The position numbers and the translations under genes were made by a program. A stretch of DNA of 18,376 bases from NCBI GenBank assembly GCA_002351925.1, contig DEHM01000003.1:57276-75651 (forward strand), read 5' to 3'. This document shows positions 5,744 to 12,160 of the stretch, in pieces. Each line of letters begins with the position of its first letter. The first letter of the stretch is position 1. This stretch comes from Bacteroidales bacterium UBA2800. Lineage in GTDB: Bacteria; Bacteroidota; Bacteroidia; Bacteroidales; Paludibacteraceae. The notes beneath the pieces are model-generated. The model had not been told where the DNA came from and did not search any database. It was given only the letters and a program-made list of their open reading frames with translations.

Positions 5744-6258
5744 CGACTTCCTTGAGTCAATACAGTTTTGTCTCTGAGTACTATGACAATTATCTGGTCG
5801 AAGAAGTGTATCTTGGTATAGGAATGCAGTCCGCAACAAATTATTATCGCTATCGTGTAGAGAATAATGCAGTCATCTCAGATCTCCAAATCAAACGAAA
5901 TAGATTGACCGGAAGCACCAAATATCAGGACAAGAGAACGCTTTTTGCTTTCCCTAGGAAAGACAAACCCTACACATGGTCAGAGACCGAACAAGACCAA
6001 AAGATTGAGGGCAAATCAGAATATGTAAATATCCTGTTTCAAGGTGTAAAAACAGAAGCCATCAAGATCACCGAGAACATTACTTTTATCGTGGATAATG
6101 TCAAACACAAACACCAACGGAAAAGTTATTGGATAGAGGGCTACGGACGAGTAGTCACATACTATCGCATGGAAGACGGCAAAGAGCGCATCCAGTCTAT
6201 CGCCGAAATGCCCGTAGAATTTGATGGCGTTACCGAACTTCCCTCTCAAGGGAAATAA
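5722..6258 (+). CDS. Hypothetical protein (178 aa), last gene of the M48-deiminase operon
   Basis: I do not recognise it. The ATG at 5722 (MERLLVLTTSLSQYSF) gives 178 residues and overlaps the 63-aa gene by 22 nt. The frame is open further upstream to 5629, but that extension lies entirely over the small gene and has no good start. The product is polar, rich in Lys, Glu and Tyr, with alternating-strand stretches (YYRYRVENNAVISDL, AIKITENITFIVD, YWIEGYGRVVTYYRM) that suggest a beta-rich fold. It has only a weak hydrophobic start, so it is probably cytoplasmic. No terminator hairpin is visible after its stop. Confidence 0.6.
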   Translation: MERLLVLTTSLSQYSFVSEYYDNYLVEEVYLGIGMQSATNYYRYRVENNAVISDLQIKRNRLTGSTKYQDKRTLFAFPRKDKPYTWSETEQDQKIEGKSEYVNILFQGVKTEAIKITENITFIVDNVKHKHQRKSYWIEGYGRVVTYYRMEDGKERIQSIAEMPVEFDGVTELPSQGK

Positions 6259-6416
6259 TAAAGCCCGCTTGATAATTCCTCCACGCCTCCATTTTTCATC
6301 TTCCATTCTTGAATGCCTCGCCTTTTCATTTTTCTTCTTTCATTCTGCATCTTTCCCTTTCCCTTTTCATCTTTCATACTTCATCCCCCTTAGGTCTCCC
6401 TGTATGTACTACGACA
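6259..6416. other. Pyrimidine-rich gap with no gene
   Basis: The + strand of this stretch is strongly C/T-rich with repeated CATCTTTC or TTTTCAT words. It contains one small palindrome, CATTC-TT-GAATG (6304-6315). I see no gene and no clear terminator for the preceding operon. Confidence 0.5.
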
Positions 6417-6479
6417 TTAGTATGTGATTAGTATGTTATTAGTAGGTGATTAATCTGACTATTCACCTACCATCACATA
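6417..6479. repeat. Three 11-bp tandem repeats with inverted counterparts upstream of rpsP
   Basis: Consecutive 11-mers are TTAGTATGTGA (6417-6427), TTAGTATGTTA (6428-6438) and TTAGTAGGTGA (6439-6449). TCACCTAC (6463-6470) and ATCACATA (6472-6479) are exact reverse complements of GTAGGTGA (6442-6449) and TATGTGAT (6421-6428), giving a nested inverted repeat. It ends 60 bp before the rpsP -33 box. Confidence 0.7.
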
Positions 6480-6539
6480 TCGTTCCTTTGCCATTCGACT
6501 TGCCATTTTTTGCAAATATGCAAGATTTTTTCGATTTTA

Positions 6540-6571
6540 TTTGGTCATGTCAAAAAAAAGCAGTACCTTTG
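6540..6571 (+). promoter_or_regulatory. Bacteroidota-type promoter of rpsP
   Basis: TTTG at 6540-6543, a 20-nt spacer and TACCTTTG at 6564-6571. The end of the -7 element is also the left arm of an inverted repeat, TTTGCGC (6568-6574) / GCGCAAA (6583-6589). Confidence 0.85.
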
Positions 6572-6613
6572 CGCCGCTTTTCGCGCAAAAGCACTAACAA
6601 GTATTGTTTAACC

Positions 6614-6642
6614 GGACAGACCTCTCGTGAAGAGGAACGTCC
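6614..6642 (+). promoter_or_regulatory. Structured hairpin in the rpsP 5' leader
   Basis: In the roughly 85-nt leader, GGAC (6614-6617) pairs with GTCC (6639-6642) and CCTCT (6621-6625) with AGAGG (6631-6635). These enclose a symmetric 3x3 internal loop (AGA/AAC) and a CGTGA end loop. It could be an autoregulatory S16 binding site; this is inference. Confidence 0.4.
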
Positions 6643-6660
6643 CCAAAATCAAAAGTCTAA

Positions 6661-7254
6661 ATGGCAACAAAGATTCGTTTGGCTCGTCATGGTCACAAAG
6701 ACTATGCTTTCTACCACATCGTAGTAGCAGACAGCCGCTCGCCGCGTGACGGCAGAATTATCGAACGTATCGGTTCGTTCAACCCCAACACCAACCCCGC
6801 TGCTGTGATCCTCAATTTCGATCGCGCGCTCTATTGGGTAGGCGTAGGTGCACAACCGACCGACACCGTACGTACCATCCTCTCCAACGAGGGCGTACTG
6901 CTCATGAAGCACCTCAACGGTGGTGTCGCAAAAGGTGCATTTAGCCAAGAAGAGGCTCAGAAGCGTTTCGACGCTTGGAAAGCTGAAAAAGATGCTAAGA
7001 ATGGTAAGATCAGCGCAGCTGAAGCTGACAAGAAGCGTGCTGCTGCCAAGGCTCTCCTCGCTCAAGAGGTTGAGACCAACAAGGCAAAAGCTGCCGCTAT
7101 CGCTGAGAAGCGTGCCGCTGCTGCCGCTGAACTCGCTGCTGCAGCTCAAGAGGCTGCTAAAGAGGCCGCTGCTGCTGAGGCAGAGGCTAACGGCGAAGAG
7201 GCTCCCGCAGAGGAACCCGCTGCTGAAGAGCCTGCTGCAGAAGCTGAGGCTTAA
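6661..7254 (+). CDS. rpsP: 30S ribosomal protein S16 (bS16) with long Ala/Glu tail
   Basis: The first about 80 residues are the S16 domain (MATKIRLARHGHKDYAFYHI, then VVADSRSPRDGRIIERIGSF and NPN), a small-subunit protein needed for 30S assembly. A family end motif, LSNEGVLLMKHLNGG, follows. The rest, to residue 197, is a charged, Ala/Lys/Glu-rich extension that should form a long helix (about 110-170) and then an acidic Pro/Glu/Ala tail with AAEEPAAE-type repeats. Extended S16 proteins are usual in Bacteroidota, though S16 in most bacteria is about 80-90 aa. The start follows a strong promoter and structured leader. The gene stands alone: rimM and trmD, frequent partners elsewhere, are absent. 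A strong terminator follows the stop. Confidence 0.95.
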   Translation: MATKIRLARHGHKDYAFYHIVVADSRSPRDGRIIERIGSFNPNTNPAAVILNFDRALYWVGVGAQPTDTVRTILSNEGVLLMKHLNGGVAKGAFSQEEAQKRFDAWKAEKDAKNGKISAAEADKKRAAAKALLAQEVETNKAKAAAIAEKRAAAAAELAAAAQEAAKEAAAAEAEANGEEAPAEEPAAEEPAAEAEA

Positions 7255-7269
7255 GCCAATACTTTTAGC

Positions 7270-7307
7270 AAAAAAGAGTCCGAAACATTCGTTTTGGACT
7301 CTTTTTT
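7270..7307. terminator. Bidirectional rho-independent terminator after rpsP
   Basis: The stem A-run + GAGTCCGAAAC (to 7286) / GTTTTGGACTC + T-run (7291-7307) has about 16 pairs, including one G-T, and an ATTC loop. A6 on the left and T6 on the right allow termination in both directions, which fits rpsP from the left and a leftward transcript from the promoter at 7452-7483. Confidence 0.85.
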
Positions 7308-7328
7308 ATCACTCCTTCCACCGATCTC

Positions 7329-7372
7329 CAATATATGCTCAATATATGCTGAATATATGCTCAATATATACT
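7329..7372. repeat. Four 11-bp tandem repeats downstream of rpsP
   Basis: CAATATATGCT (7329-7339), CAATATATGCT (7340-7350), GAATATATGCT (7351-7361) and CAATATATACT (7362-7372) lie head to tail. One unit per helical turn puts them on one face of the DNA. Confidence 0.8.
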
Positions 7373-7451
7373 CAAGCTAACGTGAAGCCTCTCAAAATAC
7401 AAGATTTATCCAAGAACAGAGCTGAACAATAGCTCCAACTGAAATTCGATG

Positions 7452-7483
7452 CAAAGGTAATACTTTTTCTGCATTTTTCCAAA
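7452..7483 (-). promoter_or_regulatory. Minus-strand Bacteroidota-type promoter
   Basis: Read on the minus strand, TTTG (complement of CAAA at 7480-7483), a 20-nt spacer and TACCTTTG (complement of 7452-7459) match the plus-strand promoters exactly. It is divergent from the wzx promoter, with 46 bp between the two -33 boxes. Confidence 0.7.
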
Positions 7484-7529
7484 TTTTCTACCTCAAATAT
7501 TGCACTTTTTTGATATTTATGCACATATA

Positions 7530-7561
7530 TTTGCATATATGCAAAAATTGTTGTACCTTTG
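7530..7561 (+). promoter_or_regulatory. Bacteroidota-type promoter of the glycan operon
   Basis: TTTG at 7530-7533, a 20-nt spacer and TACCTTTG at 7554-7561. TTTGCGCA (7558-7565) and TGCGCAAA (7572-7579) form a perfect 8-bp inverted repeat over the -7 end and transcript start. It is the only clear promoter before the seven glycan genes. Confidence 0.85.
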
Positions 7562-7578
7562 CGCACTTTTATGCGCAA

Positions 7579-7608
7579 ATGAGCAACCGAAATGAAGGTG
7601 TTGTATAA
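7579..7608 (+). CDS. Possible 9-codon leader ORF overlapping the wzx start
   Basis: ATG at 7579-7581 opens a frame (MSNRNEGVV, stop TAA 7606-7608) that overlaps the wzx ATG at 7592 in another frame. It could modulate wzx translation or be chance; no ribosome-binding sequence supports it. Confidence 0.2.
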   Translation: MSNRNEGVV

Positions 7609-8836
7609 AAATATGGTATCATTAGGGGTATTACAGGTAGCCAACTACCTGATACCGTTCTTGGTGTTGCCTATTATCAGCCGTATTCTCGGTGCCTCGC
7701 TCTTCGGTGGCGTCAGTTATGCGCAAAACATCGTCACCTATCTGACTTTGCTCATCAACTACGGTTTTGAATACTCTGCCACGCGGCAGATCTCTATCGC
7801 TCGTGACGACAAAGCGCGCACGGATGCCATCTTTTGGTCAGTAATCGCAGCGAAGAGCCTACTCCTGATTCTGTCCTTTGCTATCTTGGCCGTCCTGCCA
7901 TTATGCATGGAGCGTGTAGCGTGTGACCCGCGTCTGTATATCTATACCGCCCTGACCAATATCGGTATCGTTTTCTTCCCTACTTGGTACCTCCAAGGCG
8001 TGCAACAGATGGATAAGATGGCGTGGGCGAATTTCTTCACGAAACTGCTTGGCGCCGTATTGGTACTTTCTCTCGTTCGCGAAGCATCTGCCTATCGGCT
8101 CTATCCTTTGCTCATGTCCGTGGCAAGTATCCTTATCGGTATCGGCGCGATGATCTATGTAATCCGCCATTTCCATATCAGCCGTCCTGCCTTTACCCGT
8201 CAGACCATGCGCGAAGTGATGCAAGCCGGAGCTCCGATTTTCCTTAATAATATCTTCATCGCCTTCTATACCACCGCCAACATGACGCTCCTTGGTATCT
8301 ATGCCGCAGACGATGTCATCGGCTATTTTTCCGGTGCACAACGCTTGATACAGGCGCTCAACATGGTGGTCGTCATGCCGGTAAGCATGGCTGTTTATCC
8401 GGAGATAAGTCGTCGCTTTGCGGAATCAAAAGTGCAGGGAGTTCGGTTCTTAAAGCAGGTGCTTCTCTGGGCAGGTGCCGCAGCGGCGGTGGTGTCGTTA
8501 GTGGCGTTTGTCGGCGCACCGCTGATCATCCGTATTATGTACGGCACCGGTTTTGATCCCTCTATTGGTTTGCTGCGCTGGTTGTCGCCTATTCCCTTCC
8601 TGGTGATGATTGCTACGCTGCTGACCGTCCAAGGCTTGTATGGCTTGGGCCTGCAGCGTTGGGCGCCGTGGGTAGGGCTGATATTGGCTATCTGTTGCGT
8701 AGGAATGAACCTGTGGCTCTTGCCCTTGCTTGGCGTGAGAGGTGTGTGTATCAGTTGGATCGCGGCAGAAGTACTCGAATGTATATTGGTAGGTACTATT
8801 TTGTTAACTAAAGGACGTAAACTATGTTCTATCTGA
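7592..8836 (+). CDS. wzx: Wzx-type oligosaccharide flippase
   Basis: The 414-aa integral membrane protein of the polysaccharide-transporter (MOP/RfbX) superfamily would move an undecaprenyl-linked repeat unit across the inner membrane. The opening KNMVSLGVLQVANYLIPFL, then VLPIISRILGASLFGGVSYA, is characteristic of this family, and hydrophobic stretches suggest about 12 helices. The conserved GAPIFLNNIFIAFYTTANMT segment lies near residues 210-230. ATG 7592 lies about 25 nt after the predicted transcript start; Met8 (7613) is an alternative. It is the first gene of the glycan operon and overlaps the polymerase gene by 13 bp. The substrate depends on the glycosyltransferases downstream and cannot be read from this gene. 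Confidence 0.88.
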   Translation: MKVLYKNMVSLGVLQVANYLIPFLVLPIISRILGASLFGGVSYAQNIVTYLTLLINYGFEYSATRQISIARDDKARTDAIFWSVIAAKSLLLILSFAILAVLPLCMERVACDPRLYIYTALTNIGIVFFPTWYLQGVQQMDKMAWANFFTKLLGAVLVLSLVREASAYRLYPLLMSVASILIGIGAMIYVIRHFHISRPAFTRQTMREVMQAGAPIFLNNIFIAFYTTANMTLLGIYAADDVIGYFSGAQRLIQALNMVVVMPVSMAVYPEISRRFAESKVQGVRFLKQVLLWAGAAAAVVSLVAFVGAPLIIRIMYGTGFDPSIGLLRWLSPIPFLVMIATLLTVQGLYGLGLQRWAPWVGLILAICCVGMNLWLLPLLGVRGVCISWIAAEVLECILVGTILLTKGRKLCSI

Positions 8837-10005
8837 TCTGTTTTGGCATATTATTCCTCTTGGCGTTGTTAAACGTGCAGATGCATGATCGACTTAGCTC
8901 CCAGCTCCTGAGCGGGCTGTCGGCGATACTACTGATATGCATCGCCGGTTTGCGCTACGAGACAGGAGGCGACTGGGATACCTATGCCAAACTCTTCGCT
9001 ACCTTCCCCTCGTTCAGCCGACTCATTGGACATCCGGTCGAATTGTTCCACCTTCAGGTAGAAGAAGGATTTGCCTTGCTTAACGCCTTCATCAAATCGC
9101 TCGGCGGCACAGTGCAGCACCTCTTCTTCGTTGTTACCACCATCAACATCACGCTCATTGCCTGTGCGCTGCCCAAATTTACCAAGTATCCCGTGGTAGG
9201 GCTCCTATGCTACTATGGCTTGCTCTATTTCCAACTGGAGATGATCTATATCCGTCAGGCCACAGCCGTCGCACTTTGTTTCTTTGCCCTCCAGTATATC
9301 CGCCCGCGCCGTATAGTGCCTTACTTGCTGTTCATCCTGCTGGCTTGTACTTTCCACCGCGTAGCGGCACTGATGATCCCGCTCTATTTCTTCTTGGATC
9401 GCCGTTTGCCCGAATGGCTCTATCTCTCCATCATAGGCTTCGGCGCCATACTGATGCTGGCCGGTATACCGTGGATACAGACGATCTTCCTTACCGTCGC
9501 CGGGTGGCTTGGAGAGAACTATGCCGCAAAAGCGGAGATATATGCCGAGAATGCGATGTTTGCGGTCAATCGTGGACTGAGTATCGGGTTCATCCTCAAT
9601 CTGGCCATACTCATCGTCGTCATGTTCTTCAAGCGGAAGATAGACGAGTTGCCTAACGGTACCATCATGCTGAACATGTTTGCGCTCAGTCTCGTGCTCT
9701 ACTATTATTGCTTCGAACTGGTCGAAGTTAGCAACCGCACACGTATGTTCTTCCTCATCGGTATCATCGCCTTACTGCCCATGGTACTGGAGGTACTACC
9801 CCTGTTCCTGGAGCGCTTAGCCGGCATGCTTGTTATTATGCTCTATTGCTTCAGCTTCTCCCGTGGCATCTTCCTCGAGGCACCGCAGGCTGCGGCTTAC
9901 AATCCCTACCAGAACTATATCGAATATAAGATCCATCCGCGGCCTAGTACTGGTAAACAACGCCTCGAGCAATCTAAGAAAGCCTTCCGTAACGAACGCA
10001 AATGA
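8824..10005 (+). CDS. wzy: EpsG/Wzy-type polysaccharide polymerase
   Basis: The 393-aa polytopic membrane protein resembles the EpsG family: a first helix pair, then AGLRYETGGDWDTYAKLF, whose RY-x-x-G-x-DW-x-x-Y pattern is the family's signature. A histidine-containing FHRVAALMIPLYF helix follows near residue 180, with a charged C-terminal tail after the last helix. Such proteins polymerise flipped repeat units at the periplasmic face of the inner membrane. It begins 13 bp before the flippase stop and ends in an ATGA overlap with the next glycosyltransferase. The position directly after wzx supports the polymerase assignment, though EpsG proteins can also have other roles in exopolysaccharide assembly. 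Confidence 0.82.
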   Translation: MFYLICFGILFLLALLNVQMHDRLSSQLLSGLSAILLICIAGLRYETGGDWDTYAKLFATFPSFSRLIGHPVELFHLQVEEGFALLNAFIKSLGGTVQHLFFVVTTINITLIACALPKFTKYPVVGLLCYYGLLYFQLEMIYIRQATAVALCFFALQYIRPRRIVPYLLFILLACTFHRVAALMIPLYFFLDRRLPEWLYLSIIGFGAILMLAGIPWIQTIFLTVAGWLGENYAAKAEIYAENAMFAVNRGLSIGFILNLAILIVVMFFKRKIDELPNGTIMLNMFALSLVLYYYCFELVEVSNRTRMFFLIGIIALLPMVLEVLPLFLERLAGMLVIMLYCFSFSRGIFLEAPQAAAYNPYQNYIEYKIHPRPSTGKQRLEQSKKAFRNERK

Positions 10006-11105
10006 GTCATGTTCTCTTCATATCCCACGCCCGCGGCATCCACGGTGCCGAAGCGGTAATGATGCAAGCTGTTAAGGCCTGCATTGCTCGCGGAGCACGG
10101 GTGACGGTCGTCGTGCCCTCTATTGTGCCCGACGCAGGCTTGGCAGAACAACTAAAAGGCTTACCGGTACATGTTCTCGCCTTGCCTTATCGCGCAGCAG
10201 GTCTTCACGCCTGTCGCACGGCGCTCGTACGCGCATATAACATCTACGCGCTTGCTTGCCTCAAGAAATATGTGTCTCAAGAACAAGCAGATACTATTTA
10301 TTCGAGTTCTTCTATCACGATACTTGGCGCAGCCTTAGCAAAAGCAACCGGTCTACGCCATATCTGGCATTGGCACGAACCCGTCGATAGCCGTTTCGGT
10401 TGGCATCCGTCTCTTAAGAGCCTATATCGCCGTTTAGCACAGAGCACAGATACCATTATCTGTATCTCTCGCCAACAGCAGACCGAGTGGGAACAGACCT
10501 TAGGGCTGACCTTAACCAACGCACAAATCGTCTACAATCCCATCAAACGCATTGCGGCACAGCAGCCCTCTTCCCATAGTGCCGTTTCTTTCGGTTTCAT
10601 CGGACATTTTGAGGAGCGAAAGAACCTCCCATTACTCATTCACGCCTTCGAAAAACTGCATACGCAATATCCGGAAGCTTCGCTTTCCTTGTGCGGCGCT
10701 ATCACGCCGGAAGACACCGCATACATACATAGCCTGACTGCGCTGCGCGAACCAGTCCTGCAGATCCTGTCGCAGACTTCGGATGTAGCATTGTTCTATA
10801 ATGCCATCGACATTCTTGTGCTTCCTTCTTGGCGAGAGACAATGCCCCTCGTTGTATTTGAAGCCATGCAGGCTGGCGTATGTGTACTACAGACTAATCG
10901 TTCCGGAATGAGCGAGTTGATAGAGGATGGCAAAGAGAGTCTCTTCTTCTCGCCCGATGATGAAGAGGGCTTGTCGACGCTACTGACGCGGTGTATGGAT
11001 ACCGACTATCGTCAGCATATTGCCAAAGCCGGACAGAAGAAAGCCCTCGAATTAGTGAATAACCAACATTTTGACCAGCAAATACAATCCCTGTTATGCG
11101 AGTAA
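10002..11105 (+). CDS. Glycosyltransferase family 4 (GT-B fold)
   Basis: The 367-aa protein has a GT-B layout: an N-terminal acceptor half starting VLFISHARGIHGAEAVM and a C-terminal nucleotide-sugar half from about residue 195 (GFIGHFEERKNLPLLIHAF). The retaining GT4 E-x7-E motif is seen in RETMPLVVFEAMQAG, followed by the GMSELIEDGKESLFFSPDD end segment. It should add a sugar to the growing lipid-linked glycan on the cytoplasmic side of the membrane; donor and linkage cannot be inferred. It starts in an ATGA overlap with the polymerase gene and its end overlaps the WbsX-like gene by 10 bp, so it is an integral member of the operon. Confidence 0.88.
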   Translation: MSHVLFISHARGIHGAEAVMMQAVKACIARGARVTVVVPSIVPDAGLAEQLKGLPVHVLALPYRAAGLHACRTALVRAYNIYALACLKKYVSQEQADTIYSSSSITILGAALAKATGLRHIWHWHEPVDSRFGWHPSLKSLYRRLAQSTDTIICISRQQQTEWEQTLGLTLTNAQIVYNPIKRIAAQQPSSHSAVSFGFIGHFEERKNLPLLIHAFEKLHTQYPEASLSLCGAITPEDTAYIHSLTALREPVLQILSQTSDVALFYNAIDILVLPSWRETMPLVVFEAMQAGVCVLQTNRSGMSELIEDGKESLFFSPDDEEGLSTLLTRCMDTDYRQHIAKAGQKKALELVNNQHFDQQIQSLLCE

Positions 11106-12160
11106 TAGCCTATTATCTGCCGCAGTTCCATGCGATACCCGAGAATGATGAATGGTGGGGAAAAGACTTCACCGAATGGGTCAGTGTGCGTAACGGCAAA
11201 CCCCTCTTCCCTGGTCACCAACAACCGGTGGAACCGGGAGAACTGGGCTATTACAACCTCCTCAAACCTGACATTCGTGAGCGACAGGCACAGCTGGCAC
11301 GCGAAGCCGGAGTAGAAGGATTCTGCTATTGGCACTACTGGTTCGGCGGTAAACAACTGTTAGAAAAACCGCTTCAACAAGTGCTTGCAAGCGGTAAACC
11401 CGACTTCCCCTTCTGTCTCGGGTGGGCGAATGAGAGTTGGAAAGCTAAGACTTGGCTCGACCAACAAACAGCTCCCGACCGAATGCTCATCGAACAGACC
11501 TATTCGCCCGAAGATGACGAAGTCCATTTTGCGGCTATCCTTCCCATCCTCCGCGACAAGCGCTATATTACGGTTGATGGTAAACCTCTACTGATGGTCT
11601 ACCGCCCGTTCGACCTGCCCGATGCGAAAGCATGGACGACTCGATGGCAAAAAATGGCTAAAAACGCCGGTTTCAACGGACTTTATCTGCTCGGACATGT
11701 AGCCTACCGACAGCAAATTGACGAGGTACTCGGTATGGGCTTCGATGCAGTCAACCTTGTCCCGCTCGGAGATACGAAGCGTGATCCTTGGCTGGCATTG
11801 AGGCATCTACCAACCCTGATCAAACATGTACGAGGTAAATCACCCTTGGTATATGACTATGCGAAAGCAATCAAAGTGTTTACTGAGAGCGTAATGAAAC
11901 GGGAAGAAGTGGTGCCCACTATCTTGCCCGGATGGGATCATTCTCCGCGTAGTAAGAATAGAGCATTCATTATGCAAAACTCCACGCCTGAAGCTTTCAA
12001 AGCGCACGTGCAGGCTATCAAAGACATAGTGGATAAGAAACAGAACCAACTCGTCATGCTCAAGTCCTGGAACGAGTGGGGAGAAGGTAATTATATCGAA
12101 CCCGACAAGCGTTGGGGACGGCAGTTTTTGGATGTGTTAGGAGCAATCAATCGTAAATGA
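11096..12160 (+). CDS. WbsX-like / GH99-like protein
   Basis: The 354-aa protein opens with the WbsX signature VIAYYLPQFHAIPENDEWWG followed by KDFTEWVSV. It has a conserved YWHYWFGG segment, LGWANESW, and a closing LKSWNEWGEGNYIEP motif. WbsX proteins occur widely in O-antigen and capsule loci and are related in sequence to family 99 glycoside hydrolases. Whether they act as transferases or as glycan-trimming enzymes is not settled, so I give no reaction. Length is typical. It has no signal peptide, so it is probably cytoplasmic or membrane-associated. It overlaps the upstream GT by 10 bp and the next gene by ATGA (12157-12160). Confidence 0.87.
   Translation: MRVIAYYLPQFHAIPENDEWWGKDFTEWVSVRNGKPLFPGHQQPVEPGELGYYNLLKPDIRERQAQLAREAGVEGFCYWHYWFGGKQLLEKPLQQVLASGKPDFPFCLGWANESWKAKTWLDQQTAPDRMLIEQTYSPEDDEVHFAAILPILRDKRYITVDGKPLLMVYRPFDLPDAKAWTTRWQKMAKNAGFNGLYLLGHVAYRQQIDEVLGMGFDAVNLVPLGDTKRDPWLALRHLPTLIKHVRGKSPLVYDYAKAIKVFTESVMKREEVVPTILPGWDHSPRSKNRAFIMQNSTPEAFKAHVQAIKDIVDKKQNQLVMLKSWNEWGEGNYIEPDKRWGRQFLDVLGAINRK

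Larger units (their letters stand above)
7268..7445 (-). ncRNA. Candidate small noncoding RNA, leftward
   Basis: A minus-strand promoter at 7452-7483 would start transcription near 7445. The bidirectional terminator at 7270-7307 would end it near 7268, giving about 175 nt. No ATG-led frame lies within the transcript before the terminator. It starts with a small hairpin (GAGCT/AGCTC, 7419-7435) and includes the reverse complement of the 11-bp repeat array. Supported only by signal order and spacing. Confidence 0.4.

Noticed and set aside
6446..6724. 92-aa plus-strand frame before rpsP
   Set aside because: It runs across the rpsP promoter and leader and into rpsP in the wrong frame.
7329..7372. 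CRISPR array
   Set aside because: The units are only 11 bp and directly adjoining, with no spacers and no cas genes nearby.
6920..7432. 170-aa plus-strand frame overlapping the end of rpsP
   Set aside because: It is the alternate-frame reading of the repetitive Ala/Glu tail of S16 and then runs through the terminator and the 11-bp repeats.
7372..7644. 90-aa minus-strand frame near the leftward promoter
   Set aside because: Its start (7644) is upstream of and inside the wzx gene, so the leftward promoter at 7452-7483 could not express it.
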